In this document: positions 28,407 to 38,110 of the stretch, piece by piece
Layout: each line of letters starts with the position of its first letter
Numbering within the stretch: position 1 is the stretch's first letter
Assembly: GCA_030643245.1 (NCBI GenBank)
Contig: DAOWME010000003.1
Span: 1 to 38,224, forward strand
Direction: 5' to 3'
DNA from: Deltaproteobacteria bacterium
GTDB taxonomy: Bacteria > Desulfobacterota > UBA8473
Length of the DNA: 38,224 bases
The notes under the pieces: generated by a model
Told to the model about the DNA's origin: nothing
The model's input: the letters and a program-made list of their open reading frames with translations, nothing else
Database searches by the model: none
Translations under genes and position numbers: made by a program

Positions 28407-28991
28407 ATGTTTACCATTACCCTTTCCCAATACCTTATTCCACCGGTAATAGGCGGCATAATCGGCTGGTCAACAAACAAGCTGGCCATATGGATGCTCT
28501 TCAACCCGAAAAAGGAAAGAAGGGTTTTTGGCATTCGTATTCCGTTTACTCCCGGGTTGATACCCAGAGATCAAATGAGGATAGCGAGAAGCTTGGGAAG
28601 ACTCGTTGAAGAAAAGCTTATAGACTCGCAGGAGATACATGACAGGATTACAAGGGAAACTGTCAGCGGAAAGATTGAGGAGCTGATGGACAGAGCAGTG
28701 GAAAAGAATATGGGGAAACTCTACTTTCTTATCCCCGAGGCTGCCATGTGCCACGTAAAAAAGCTTGTGGCGCCAAAGATTTCTAGCTTGGTAAGGGATG
28801 AATTGCTGGGCTTCATAGATCTTATAAATTTCAGAGAGCTTGTCGAGGATAGAGTGACTAATTTTCCTTTGGCAGAGCTGGAAGAGGCGATTAGGGGCGT
28901 GGTCAAGAGGCATCTCACGCATATAACACTTCTTGGCGGTGTGTTGGGGGTTATGATTGGACTCGTACAGGTGGCGGTGAGTTTCATATGA
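28407..28991 (+). CDS. DUF445-like membrane-associated protein
   Basis: IPPVIGGIIGWSTNKLAIWMLFNPKKERRVFGIRIPFTPGLIPRDQMRIARSLG ... C-terminal hydrophobic helix. Confidence 0.88.
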   Translation: MFTITLSQYLIPPVIGGIIGWSTNKLAIWMLFNPKKERRVFGIRIPFTPGLIPRDQMRIARSLGRLVEEKLIDSQEIHDRITRETVSGKIEELMDRAVEKNMGKLYFLIPEAAMCHVKKLVAPKISSLVRDELLGFIDLINFRELVEDRVTNFPLAELEEAIRGVVKRHLTHITLLGGVLGVMIGLVQVAVSFI

Positions 28992-29011
28992 ATTTCGTCC
29001 CCGCCCCTTAA
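28991..29011. repeat. Solo end of repeat family A after DUF445 stop codon
   Basis: AATTTCGTCCCCGCCCCTTAA resembles the right terminal repeat TATTTCGTCCCCGTCCCTAA. Confidence 0.6.
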
Positions 29012-29036
29012 CTTTAAAACCAATAGGGGAATCCTG

Positions 29037-30890
29037 ATGATAACAGTTGGGGTACTGACGATTAGTGATAAGGGAGCACGGGGAGAGAGGGAAGATAAGA
29101 GTGGTTTAGGGATAAGAAAGTTGGTAAAGAAACTGCCGGCAAGGGTAGATGCCTATGAAGTGATCCCCGATGAGAGGAATATCATAGCCAACAGGCTAAT
29201 CGATTATGTAGATAACAGGAAACTGGACCTCATTGTTACCACCGGTGGTACCGGGGTAGCCCCCAGGGATGTGACCCCCGACGCTACGTTGAGTATAATA
29301 GAGAAGGAAGTACCGGGGATGGCTGAGGCTATGAGACTGGAGGGGCTTAAGAAGACGTCCCATGCCATGATATCGAGGGCTGTAGTAGGAATTCGGAAGA
29401 GTTCACTTATCGTCAACCTTCCGGGTAGTCCAAAAGCTGTATCAGAAAATCTTAACGCAATCCTGGCCTCACTACCCCATGCAATCGCCAAGATAAAGGG
29501 AGACAACACCGAATGTGGCCCACGACAAGGCATGGAGGGGAAACGCGTTATGCCTGAAGGAAAGTCAAAGAAGAACATTAGAGAGATCTTTGAAAGTGCT
29601 GTTGCTGCAGTGAGGCCTAAGAAGGTCGTTAGTAGAAACGTTCAGTTAATGGATAGCCTGTCAGGAGTTAAACTGTTAATAGGCGGCACGGAATATGACC
29701 TTTCAGAATATCATAGGATACACGTGGTAGGTGCCGGAAAGGCAGCGTCTTCCATGGCCCTGTCAATGGAGGGGATCCTGGGAGAGAGGATCAGTGGGGG
29801 AACGGTTACCGTTAAATACGGGCACCTGGAAGAGTTAGACATAGTACATATCAATGAAGCAGGTCACCCGATTCCTGATGAGGCAGGGATAAAAGGCACC
29901 AGGGATATCCTTGAATTGGTAAAGGGGCTCACCAGCCATGATCTGGTAGTATGCCTGATCTCCGGAGGGGGGTCAGCCTTGATGCCACTACCCTGTGAAG
30001 GGATAAGCCTTGGAGAAAAACAGGATACAACCAGACTGCTTCTGGAATGCGGGGCAACAATAAACGAAATAAACGCCATAAGAAAACATATATCTCAGAT
30101 AAAAGGTGGCAAGCTTGCCGGATATGTATATCCCGCCACCTTGGTTTCCCTGATACTCTCCGATGTTATTGGTGACAGGTTAGACGTCATCGCTTCAGGG
30201 CCAACAGTCCCGGATGAAAGCACCTTCGAAGACTGCCTTAGGATCATAGAAAGATACGGGATCGAGAAGGAGATACCCAAATCAGTCCTGACACATCTCA
30301 CAGATGGATCAAAAGGGATCGTAGAAGAGACTCCAAAGCCAGGTGATGAGATCTTCAGCAAAACCAAAAACTTCGTTATTGGAAGTAACCTTCTGGCCAT
30401 TAATGAAGCAAGAATTCAATCGGAACGGATGGGGTATAATACCCTTATCCTCTCCACTTCCATTGAAGGGGAAACCAAGGATGTGGCCAAGGTACACGCA
30501 GCGATAGCAAGAGAGGTCTTGAACTCCGGGAATCCGTTGAAAAGGCCGGCATGTATCATATCCGGTGGGGAAACTACCGTCACCATCCAGGGCAAAGGCT
30601 TAGGAGGGAGAAACCAGGAGTTTGTGTTAGCTGCCGCTATGGAGATCGACGGATTAGAGGGTGTAACCATTTTAAGCGGGGGGACGGATGGTACTGATGG
30701 CCCAACAGATGCGGCCGGGGCTATTGCCGATGCCCATACCATCGAAAGGGCAAAAAAAGCGAAGATGGATCCCTATTTATACCTTAGAAACAACGATTCC
30801 TATCACTTTTTTCAGAAATTGGACGATCTACTCCTCACAGGTCCCACCAATACAAATGTAATGGATCTCCGATTAATGATAGTGGAGTGA
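29037..30890 (+). CDS. Fusion: MogA/MoaB molybdopterin adenylyltransferase + glycerate 2-kinase (DUF4147/MOFRL)
   Basis: N-term TVGVLTISDKGARGEREDKSG...VTTGGTGVAPRDVTPDAT; C-term VVGAGKAASSMA...LISGGGSALMPLP...GTDGTDGPTDAAGA. Confidence 0.92.
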   Translation: MITVGVLTISDKGARGEREDKSGLGIRKLVKKLPARVDAYEVIPDERNIIANRLIDYVDNRKLDLIVTTGGTGVAPRDVTPDATLSIIEKEVPGMAEAMRLEGLKKTSHAMISRAVVGIRKSSLIVNLPGSPKAVSENLNAILASLPHAIAKIKGDNTECGPRQGMEGKRVMPEGKSKKNIREIFESAVAAVRPKKVVSRNVQLMDSLSGVKLLIGGTEYDLSEYHRIHVVGAGKAASSMALSMEGILGERISGGTVTVKYGHLEELDIVHINEAGHPIPDEAGIKGTRDILELVKGLTSHDLVVCLISGGGSALMPLPCEGISLGEKQDTTRLLLECGATINEINAIRKHISQIKGGKLAGYVYPATLVSLILSDVIGDRLDVIASGPTVPDESTFEDCLRIIERYGIEKEIPKSVLTHLTDGSKGIVEETPKPGDEIFSKTKNFVIGSNLLAINEARIQSERMGYNTLILSTSIEGETKDVAKVHAAIAREVLNSGNPLKRPACIISGGETTVTIQGKGLGGRNQEFVLAAAMEIDGLEGVTILSGGTDGTDGPTDAAGAIADAHTIERAKKAKMDPYLYLRNNDSYHFFQKLDDLLLTGPTNTNVMDLRLMIVE

Positions 30891-31031
30891 TATAGGCCGG
30901 ATGGGATACCCTCTTTAGCGGGGATAGAGCGGGGATAGTAGAGCAGGATAGGGGACGTCCGGAAAGCGCCGGGATAAACAGGCATAGAGTATGGGATGAA
31001 AGAGCCCTACATGAAAGGAGTAGCTGAACCA

Positions 31032-31292
31032 TCATGGCCCCGAGCTATGCGTCGATGACAAGTAATGACATGGCGAAGCGTAACGGTTGACGCACGGGTA
31101 CCGCTTTGAATCCGGCTTACCCTGTTCATCTGTATTGAACTCCCACACAGAAAGGGTAAAATAGTCATTTTCTTCCCATCCGTCTTGCCCTATAAGACCG
31201 GCTGTTGATGTCCCCACAAAAAAAAGCGCGGCCAGGCACAGGACAAGAGAAGCGGAATGTTTTTTTATAAGGTAGCCTCTTCTATTTCTCAT
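31032..31292 (-). CDS. Small exported protein downstream of CobN
   Basis: MRNRRGYLIKKHSASLVLCLAALFFVGTSTAG signal peptide; start overlaps cobN end. Confidence 0.6.
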   Translation of the reverse strand: MRNRRGYLIKKHSASLVLCLAALFFVGTSTAGLIGQDGWEENDYFTLSVWEFNTDEQGKPDSKRYPCVNRYASPCHYLSSTHSSGP

Positions 31293-34200
31293 CGCTTCTC
31301 TCTTCAAGGATACCTTCTACCTCAAGGTATGCATCCAATAACCTCTCTCTTTCTTCATCGTTTGGTTGCCAATAACCCCTCTTGTCTGTCTCCCAAAGCC
31401 TTTTAATGATCTGTGAGGTTGCAAACGGGTTGTTTTCCAGGAGGCGTTTCCGCATCTCCTCATCAAATATGTATCGTTTTGCGATGTCACTGAAGACCCA
31501 GCTTTCAACCTTACCGGTGGTTGCTGCAAGGCCAAGGATATACTCAACTCTGTCGGATATCTTCTGTGCACCATGAAACTTATGCTCCAGCATCCCGTCT
31601 ATCCATTTTGGGTTCAGTATCCTCGCCCTCATGGATTTCTCTATGGGCTTCTTTATATCTTCCACCTGTATAAGCTCTTTGGTGGTATCGGCGATCAACA
31701 TCCGGGGCTTTTCGCCCTTCACCGATTCTATGGATTTGGCCAACCCTCCGAAGAACTCATAGTAGTGATCGAGCTCGGTTATCTCTAATTCATGCGTATC
31801 CCTCACCTGGGTGATGAGATCGACCCTCGATAGGAGGGTCTCAAAGACCTCCTTTGCAGATTCGGCATTCACATTCTCCCCGTAACCGTACTGCATGCTG
31901 TCAAGATAGGATCGAGAAAGTTCACTCTCATCCTCCCAGCGGGAGGTTTCAATAAGGGTCGTCATGGAAGTGGCATATTCACCCCTGCCAGGCCCGAAGA
32001 TGCGCAAGTAAGAAAGGTCTTTATCCTCCTTGGGACTTAGTTTTGCGGCTATCTCTTGAGAGTGTTTCTTAACCATGTTAATCTCAGGCGGTTCCTGGAG
32101 GGACGAAACGAGTTTGAACGCCTCACTCAGGAAGTCGATCAGGTTGGGCAGGGTGTCGCGGAATATACCACAGATGGTCACGACCACATCTATCCTCGGT
32201 CTTTTTAGTATGTCCAGGGGGATGACCTCCAAACCTGTGAACCATGGGCCGCTCTTTCTTACTGCCTTAAGCCCGAGGTATTGCAGGATCTGACCTATGG
32301 TTTCGCCCCTGGTCTTCACGGTTTCGAAACCCCAAAGCACCACGCTAACTGTCTCAGGATATCTGCCTTCGGTCTTCATGTATTCGGCGATAGAGGCTTC
32401 AGCGATCTCTGCCCCGCGCCTGCATGCGGCGCTGCTTGGAATCAGCCGGGGATCGAACTGGTACATGTTACATCCCGTTGGAAATACCTCCGGTGTCCTT
32501 ATGGGGTCTCCGCCGATATTCGGCAGAGTATACCTGGAGGAAAGGGCGCTCAAAAAAGCCTCTATCTCCTTGCTGTTCTTTATATTCGTATAAAGATCAC
32601 CAATATAGTCAAATACTGTCTTAACCCTTTTTCTGAAACTCCTGGGGACTGTCAGCAGCAGTTGCTCATCCGCATGGCCTTCCACCTTCTTTCCAACCAG
32701 TTCTTTCACCTGGTCTTCTATCTCCGCCAGAATCTCGTCGTGGCATCCGCCTTCTTTAACTTCACCGGGGTTTTGAAGCAATTCCTCATAAGTGAACCCC
32801 CTTGCTTCAGCCACTATCCGGTGTAGAGATTCCACCTCTCTGTCGTATCTCAAGATGAAGGTGATCAACTCGATAAGCTCTTCTTTCGAGTAAGCCTCTC
32901 CCAGAATATGGAGTCCTCTTGGGATGATAGATCTCTTTACCTCAAAGAGTGTGCCCTGGATCTCCTCTATGGAAGTATCTTCCATGTTGAGGTCTTTTGC
33001 TTTTCCACGAATCTCTTCTGATACCCTGTCCGCCCTCACGGGATCCTGGACTCTCGCTTCGTAGTATTCATGGATGAGTTCTTCTAAGTATACGAGTTCT
33101 TCATAGAGGCCTGAAGTTGTAAATGAAGGGGTCTGGTGGTTTACAATGGTGGCGTAGCTCCTTCTTTTTGCGATCGTTGCTTCGGAAGAGTTGGTGACCC
33201 AGTAGACATATATATGGGGCATATCCCCTATCAGGATATCGGGCAGGCAAGACGACGATAGACCAACCTCTTTTCCCCTAGTAAATTCAAGGGTTCCATG
33301 GGTACCCACATGAACAAGGGCATCGGCCTGGAACTCCCTGTCGATCCAGCGATAGAACGCAAGATACTGATGATGGGGGGGGAGATCGCGGTCATGGTAG
33401 GATCTTCCTTCGTCTTCATGTACCCCCCTGGAAGGTTGAATGCCGATGAAGATATTCCCCAGGATGATACCCGGGATCAAAATACCGTGCCTATCGGTCA
33501 TTATCTCCCCGGGCGGGTCACCCCATTTCTCAACCATCTCATCCTGTATACCTTCAGGAAGATCATTAAACCATTTCACATACTTCTTGACCGGTACCCT
33601 TAACCCACGTCCTGCTTCCTCCGAACACCACTGGGGGGAGTTGACGATCCCTTTCTCCAAAAGGAGATCGCTCATATCTCCCTCGGGGATTTCCACAAGA
33701 TACCCCTCGCTTTTCAATGCAGAAAGGATCTTCCTCAAACTTGAAAAGACATCGAGATAGCTGGCGTTGCCGAGGTTGTGTTCTCCAGGTGGGTAGTCGT
33801 AGATGATCAAGGCTATCCTCTTCTCCCTGTTTTCCTTCTCTTGCAAAGAAAGCCTGTTCTTTAGGCGGTTGCAAAACCTCTCCAAGCGATTGTCTATGGA
33901 AGAGGGTGTCTTCACCTCACTTTGAATATCCTCGCTGAACCCGGCATTCATAAGTCCGCTCAAGACCATAGGCTCGATACAGCCATCAAGCTCCCTGAGG
34001 GCCACGGCTATGACCACCTCGATGGGGGAGAGGCCTATCTCTGATTCTTTCCATCTCTCTATCTCGCTTTGATACATGTGGACCGGTCCGAATACGGGAC
34101 AATTCAAGCCTCTCAACATCTCAAGGGTGGGCATGGGGTCTCCGCCGAGCGGCCCGCCATTGATTCTGAAGTACTGAAGGTTTATAACGGCATCTACGAA

Positions 34201-35061
34201 GGGTTTGCCATCTTTGAAGAAGAAAGAGTCTATTGCTTCCAGGTTTGTCATGACATCAGAAAAAACAGGTACAGTGGCGACCTCTGGCTCGAGTTTTTTT
34301 ATCAAGGCATTGACCACTGGAAGGCAATCATCGAAGTGCATCCCGCCATAGAAGAATATGCCCACCTTAGGTTTGCTGTCAAGCAAATCATGGATTTGCT
34401 CAAATTCATCGATCTTTGAAAAAAACCTGTCGTACCTGGGATGATAGATCCCCGCCTTTGGTGGGATCACTGGCGGATCAAACTTGATCCTTTTCTTTCC
34501 GCCATACTCCCTGGCTAAAAGAAGGAGGAGGTTCTTGAGGTTCTGTTTGCCTCCATACTGCCAGTAATCGATGGCAAAGGCCCAGTTTCGCGCGTGTCTT
34601 ATGGTCCCAAAAGGAAGGATCTTGCCTGTCTTCTTGATCAATTCCATAATCTTCAGACCCGTGGATATGTCTATCCTGTCCACGTCAAAACCTATATCAG
34701 GTTGTCTCTCGAATATCTTACGGGCGTTGAAACTCCCCATCTTCGTGAGAGAGAGGATTTCCGTGGTCCCCCCACAGAGTGTCAAAATGGTTTTATCATT
34801 CCGGGTCAGGGATTCCATAGCCATCTTTGCCCCGCGGGTTTGTCCCCTCATGTCGAGAAGGACGATATCCGCCGCGTTAAGGTCTTCTTTCAACCGGTCT
34901 TCATCGACAAGTCCCGTATCCAACTCGTGGAGGTAGTAGTTTCTTAAGGCCACGATATCCCCATGGTCAGCCCTTATCTCCTCCAAGGCCGAGGCCAGGG
35001 AGCCTGTAGTGCACATGGTCGTTATGAGTACGATTCTGGTCTCTCTCTCTTTATTATTCAT
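31282..35061 (-). CDS. cobN: CobN/BchH-family chelatase large subunit
   Basis: 1259 aa; CobN-type motifs (HVGTHGTLEFTRGKEVGLS, NIGGDPIRTPEVFPTGCNMYQFDPR). Confidence 0.93.
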   Translation of the reverse strand: MNNKERETRIVLITTMCTTGSLASALEEIRADHGDIVALRNYYLHELDTGLVDEDRLKEDLNAADIVLLDMRGQTRGAKMAMESLTRNDKTILTLCGGTTEILSLTKMGSFNARKIFERQPDIGFDVDRIDISTGLKIMELIKKTGKILPFGTIRHARNWAFAIDYWQYGGKQNLKNLLLLLAREYGGKKRIKFDPPVIPPKAGIYHPRYDRFFSKIDEFEQIHDLLDSKPKVGIFFYGGMHFDDCLPVVNALIKKLEPEVATVPVFSDVMTNLEAIDSFFFKDGKPFVDAVINLQYFRINGGPLGGDPMPTLEMLRGLNCPVFGPVHMYQSEIERWKESEIGLSPIEVVIAVALRELDGCIEPMVLSGLMNAGFSEDIQSEVKTPSSIDNRLERFCNRLKNRLSLQEKENREKRIALIIYDYPPGEHNLGNASYLDVFSSLRKILSALKSEGYLVEIPEGDMSDLLLEKGIVNSPQWCSEEAGRGLRVPVKKYVKWFNDLPEGIQDEMVEKWGDPPGEIMTDRHGILIPGIILGNIFIGIQPSRGVHEDEGRSYHDRDLPPHHQYLAFYRWIDREFQADALVHVGTHGTLEFTRGKEVGLSSSCLPDILIGDMPHIYVYWVTNSSEATIAKRRSYATIVNHQTPSFTTSGLYEELVYLEELIHEYYEARVQDPVRADRVSEEIRGKAKDLNMEDTSIEEIQGTLFEVKRSIIPRGLHILGEAYSKEELIELITFILRYDREVESLHRIVAEARGFTYEELLQNPGEVKEGGCHDEILAEIEDQVKELVGKKVEGHADEQLLLTVPRSFRKRVKTVFDYIGDLYTNIKNSKEIEAFLSALSSRYTLPNIGGDPIRTPEVFPTGCNMYQFDPRLIPSSAACRRGAEIAEASIAEYMKTEGRYPETVSVVLWGFETVKTRGETIGQILQYLGLKAVRKSGPWFTGLEVIPLDILKRPRIDVVVTICGIFRDTLPNLIDFLSEAFKLVSSLQEPPEINMVKKHSQEIAAKLSPKEDKDLSYLRIFGPGRGEYATSMTTLIETSRWEDESELSRSYLDSMQYGYGENVNAESAKEVFETLLSRVDLITQVRDTHELEITELDHYYEFFGGLAKSIESVKGEKPRMLIADTTKELIQVEDIKKPIEKSMRARILNPKWIDGMLEHKFHGAQKISDRVEYILGLAATTGKVESWVFSDIAKRYIFDEEMRKRLLENNPFATSQIIKRLWETDKRGYWQPNDEERERLLDAYLEVEGILEERSDEK

Positions 35062-35093
35062 CTTCTCTCTTCTCTCTTCTCAGAACTCGTCCT

Positions 35094-37406
35094 TTACATC
35101 TTAAGATTCAGGCTGAACACAAAGTTTCTCCCCGGTTGAATAAAAGAGTCATCCCATCCGTACATACAGGTCATCGGAAATGATCTGTATTTCTGATTCG
35201 TAAGGTTCTTCACTGCAAATGTCAGGCTGACATCTTGAAAGATCATAAATGACTGACACTTTAACCCCGTTCTGAAGTCATAGACCTCGAAGGCCGGGGT
35301 CTTTGATCTCTCTGTCCAGTCATCCGGGATTCTGTGCTGCCTGTCATAGATCCTTGAGCATAGTTCCGCCCAAAGTCTGCCGTCCAGAGGTCTTATGTCC
35401 TCGGTTTCATACCTGATGCCGAGAATTGTTTTGAGCGGCGGTATCCCTTCCAGAGGATCTTTTTGTATCTTGTCCTTGCCCCTGGCATAACTTATGGTGG
35501 AAAAAGCAGACCAGTTTGTCGAAACCTGGAAATCAAGGGTTGCTTCTATCCCCCGGATCTCTACCTCTCCTATGTTGTCAAAGGTGAGTACTGCCGTTTG
35601 ATCGGTCGGAACCATTAGTATGTAATCATCTATTTTATTAACGAAGCCTGTAATGCTTGCAGAGAAATCAGGATACAACATCTTGATGCCTGCCTCGTAA
35701 TTAATGCTCTCTTCTGAGTTTATCTCAGGGTTGCCCCTCAATTGGGCGCCTCCAGGCACGGCTCCAACGTAGAACCTCTCTTCCAGTGAGGGAGCCCTGA
35801 ACCCTTTTGAGAATGATCCCGTAAGGTTAATCCCGTCAGAAAGAGAGAACAGGAGGCCGATTCCGCCGGTTACGGAATCGTCTTCACTCTCTTCTTTGAT
35901 CAAATTATCCTTTGTGCGGTAGTGGTCATACCTCCCGCCGAGGGTTATCCATAAGCCATCAAATACCTCTATCTCATCTTGAACGTAAAACGCTGTGTTG
36001 TCGAAACTCCCGTCCACAAGGTCGCCTTGCGTATGTATCTCGGAGAACTGAGGAGGTAGATCCAGTCCCATGGATCCAGCAAACTGGATTACGTCTTCAA
36101 GTAGGGGTCGGGGAATGGTAAATCCCATGATTGAAATATCAACGTTCATCTCAGACGGGGCCTTGGCCTCGTCTCTGTAATATTCCATGCCGACCGTCAA
36201 CACTTGAAGGCGGATAAAATCCAACGTTGAGAGGCCTCTCGCCTGGGCGCTGTAGGTATCTGTTTCGAGATTGCCTTGAAGTACGACATTTATGTTTCCC
36301 GGCATAAGATGAGGAAAGATTGTGGTCGTATTGATATACTCCATCCTCTCCTTCTGAAAATGGGCGCTAAAATCTAATGAATCCAGCCAGAAAAAAGGAT
36401 CCCTGAACTCATAATTGAGGGTGTATGTTTCGCGATCAGCACGAGGTATATCAAAGATGCAATCAACGTCTGTTACAAGCGTCATGCCGAACATCTCCTC
36501 TTCGACATCTTTCATCTTGGTCAGGGGGGTCTCCATCTCCCCCTTAAAACTATTCACGGAAACCGCAATCGATTGCTGATCATTTATAAGATAACTGGTG
36601 TGAAGATCAATGCTGGTGTCTTTATAACTACTATGATCAAGTATTCCTTCTGGGGTTTTTACATCCCCGGACTCCTTTCTTGTTACGCCTACAAGCGAAT
36701 TGAATCCTTTTCCTCCAAACTCGAATTCTATTCTGCCGGATCTCAGGTCATTTACGCCTGCATATTTTGTGGAAAGGTTAGTGTCAAAATAGGCATGCTC
36801 GCCCTTTTGCGATTTCTTTGTGATTATGTTGATAACACCGCCCATGGCTCCGGAGCCGTAGAGAACAGTCGCTGGTCCGTGAAGCACCTCTATCCTCTCT
36901 ATCTGGCTGACATCGATCTCATTAAGATAGACTCCCCCTGTTAGAGAACTCACATGGGAATTCCACCGCTTTCCGTCAAGCAGCACAAGCACCCTGTTAG
37001 CGGAAAGTCCTCTGATTCTGGCTTTGGTGATTCCAGGTGTACCATCATGATGAATTTCAACACCGGCAACAGTCTTCAGTAGATCTCCAATATTCGCGGG
37101 GGATGTCCTCTCTATCTCTTCTCTGTCGATAACGGTGACAGACATGGGTGTATCGAATGTCGACTTTTCATATTTTGTGGCTGTTACAACTATATCATCA
37201 AGTTTGAGCGCCTTTGTCTTATTTGGCTCCTCTTTTGCTGCGTCCGGGGTCGAGGAACCTTCCATATGGGTACCATCTTTTGTGCCCGGCGCCTCAAGCA
37301 CTTCCGCGGCTGAGACCGAGAAGCTGAGTATAAGGAATACAAGTGTGGCCATCACGAAGTCTGTTATTGGTCTTCTTGTCAATTCAATCTCCTCTAAATA
37401 GGTCAT
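35094..37406 (-). CDS. TonB-dependent outer membrane receptor (BtuB/CirA-like)
   Basis: Plug domain (DDIVVTATKYEKSTFDTPMSVTVIDREEIER...GGVINIITKK), terminal beta-strand NFVFSLNLKM. The start may be 37352; the ORF-track start at 37442 lies in repeat A. Confidence 0.92.
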   Translation of the reverse strand: MTYLEEIELTRRPITDFVMATLVFLILSFSVSAAEVLEAPGTKDGTHMEGSSTPDAAKEEPNKTKALKLDDIVVTATKYEKSTFDTPMSVTVIDREEIERTSPANIGDLLKTVAGVEIHHDGTPGITKARIRGLSANRVLVLLDGKRWNSHVSSLTGGVYLNEIDVSQIERIEVLHGPATVLYGSGAMGGVINIITKKSQKGEHAYFDTNLSTKYAGVNDLRSGRIEFEFGGKGFNSLVGVTRKESGDVKTPEGILDHSSYKDTSIDLHTSYLINDQQSIAVSVNSFKGEMETPLTKMKDVEEEMFGMTLVTDVDCIFDIPRADRETYTLNYEFRDPFFWLDSLDFSAHFQKERMEYINTTTIFPHLMPGNINVVLQGNLETDTYSAQARGLSTLDFIRLQVLTVGMEYYRDEAKAPSEMNVDISIMGFTIPRPLLEDVIQFAGSMGLDLPPQFSEIHTQGDLVDGSFDNTAFYVQDEIEVFDGLWITLGGRYDHYRTKDNLIKEESEDDSVTGGIGLLFSLSDGINLTGSFSKGFRAPSLEERFYVGAVPGGAQLRGNPEINSEESINYEAGIKMLYPDFSASITGFVNKIDDYILMVPTDQTAVLTFDNIGEVEIRGIEATLDFQVSTNWSAFSTISYARGKDKIQKDPLEGIPPLKTILGIRYETEDIRPLDGRLWAELCSRIYDRQHRIPDDWTERSKTPAFEVYDFRTGLKCQSFMIFQDVSLTFAVKNLTNQKYRSFPMTCMYGWDDSFIQPGRNFVFSLNLKM

Positions 37407-37411
37407 TCCGT

Positions 37412-37721
37412 CTAAGGGGCGAGGCCGAAATAACTTCCTCATTTGTACATCTCATCTTCAGGCCATCTTTGAACGATCTTCAAACACAAAATCCTCGAAA
37501 TAGGTAAGACTATTCGGCATCCTTCATACATCGGTTTACACTTTTTAAATTATGGCTGCTGAATCTATGCCGAGACCGTTTTTTTATTCGAAAGAGTAAA
37601 CTACTTTATAGCTTTTATGAAGGATGCCGACTATTCCTGTGGTTTTGTATTTTCAGATCGAACAAATCTGACCTAAATCTGAGCGCCAACTTGAGGAAGT
37701 TATTTCGTCCCCGTCCCTAAT
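37412..37721 (+). repeat. Palindromic repeat family A, copy 3, interrupted by a MITE-like insert
   Basis: CTAAGGGGCGAGGCCGAAATAACTTCC ... GGAAGTTATTTCGTCCCCGTCCCTAA with internal insert 37516-37636. Confidence 0.9.
37516..37628. mobile_element. 113-bp MITE-like element nested in repeat A copy 3
   Basis: TIR GGCATCCTTCATA / TATGAAGGATGCC; flanking GACTATTC (37508-37515 and 37629-37636); sister copies have a single GACTATTC. Confidence 0.88.
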
Positions 37722-37727
37722 CTAGTG

Positions 37728-37870
37728 CCCCGATTTCAATCGGGACTGAAGACCTTCGTGGCCTTGGATACTAAATCATAAGGCCCTTAGATGGAGCAAA
37801 GTGCACAAATAAAAAGGCCACAAAGTTCTCTTTCCCCGATTTCAATCAGGATTAAAGACCTTCGTGGCCT
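37728..37870. repeat. Pair of 37-bp direct repeats
   Basis: CCCCGATTTCAATCGGGACTGAAGACCTTCGTGGCCT (37728-37764) and CCCCGATTTCAATCAGGATTAAAGACCTTCGTGGCCT (37834-37870). Confidence 0.8.
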
Positions 37871-38110
37871 GTTAGTTTTTTACCTTGTTTAAAAAGCAGT
37901 GGCCTATCTATTCACTCAAACTTCTTGCATTCATGCAAAGAATCTTCCGGTCCTTCAGAACCGTCTTTTCTTAAGCCACCAGTTTGTATTATTATAACCT
38001 TCCCGGCTGCCATGTCAAGGATTTATTTTTTGCAAGATAGTAAGAAATATTTTTCTGTGTTATAAAGGGTGTTAAAATAATATAGTAAAACATCATAAAA
38101 ATCAATTGAT

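Noticed and set aside
30917-30950. Short AGCGGGGATAG tandem repeat downstream of the glycerate kinase fusion
   Set aside because: Two perfect plus one degenerate unit; too short to argue function.
37728-37870. Possible CRISPR array
   Set aside because: Only two imperfect repeat units, one ~70-bp spacer, no cas genes in the window; better explained as dispersed repeats.
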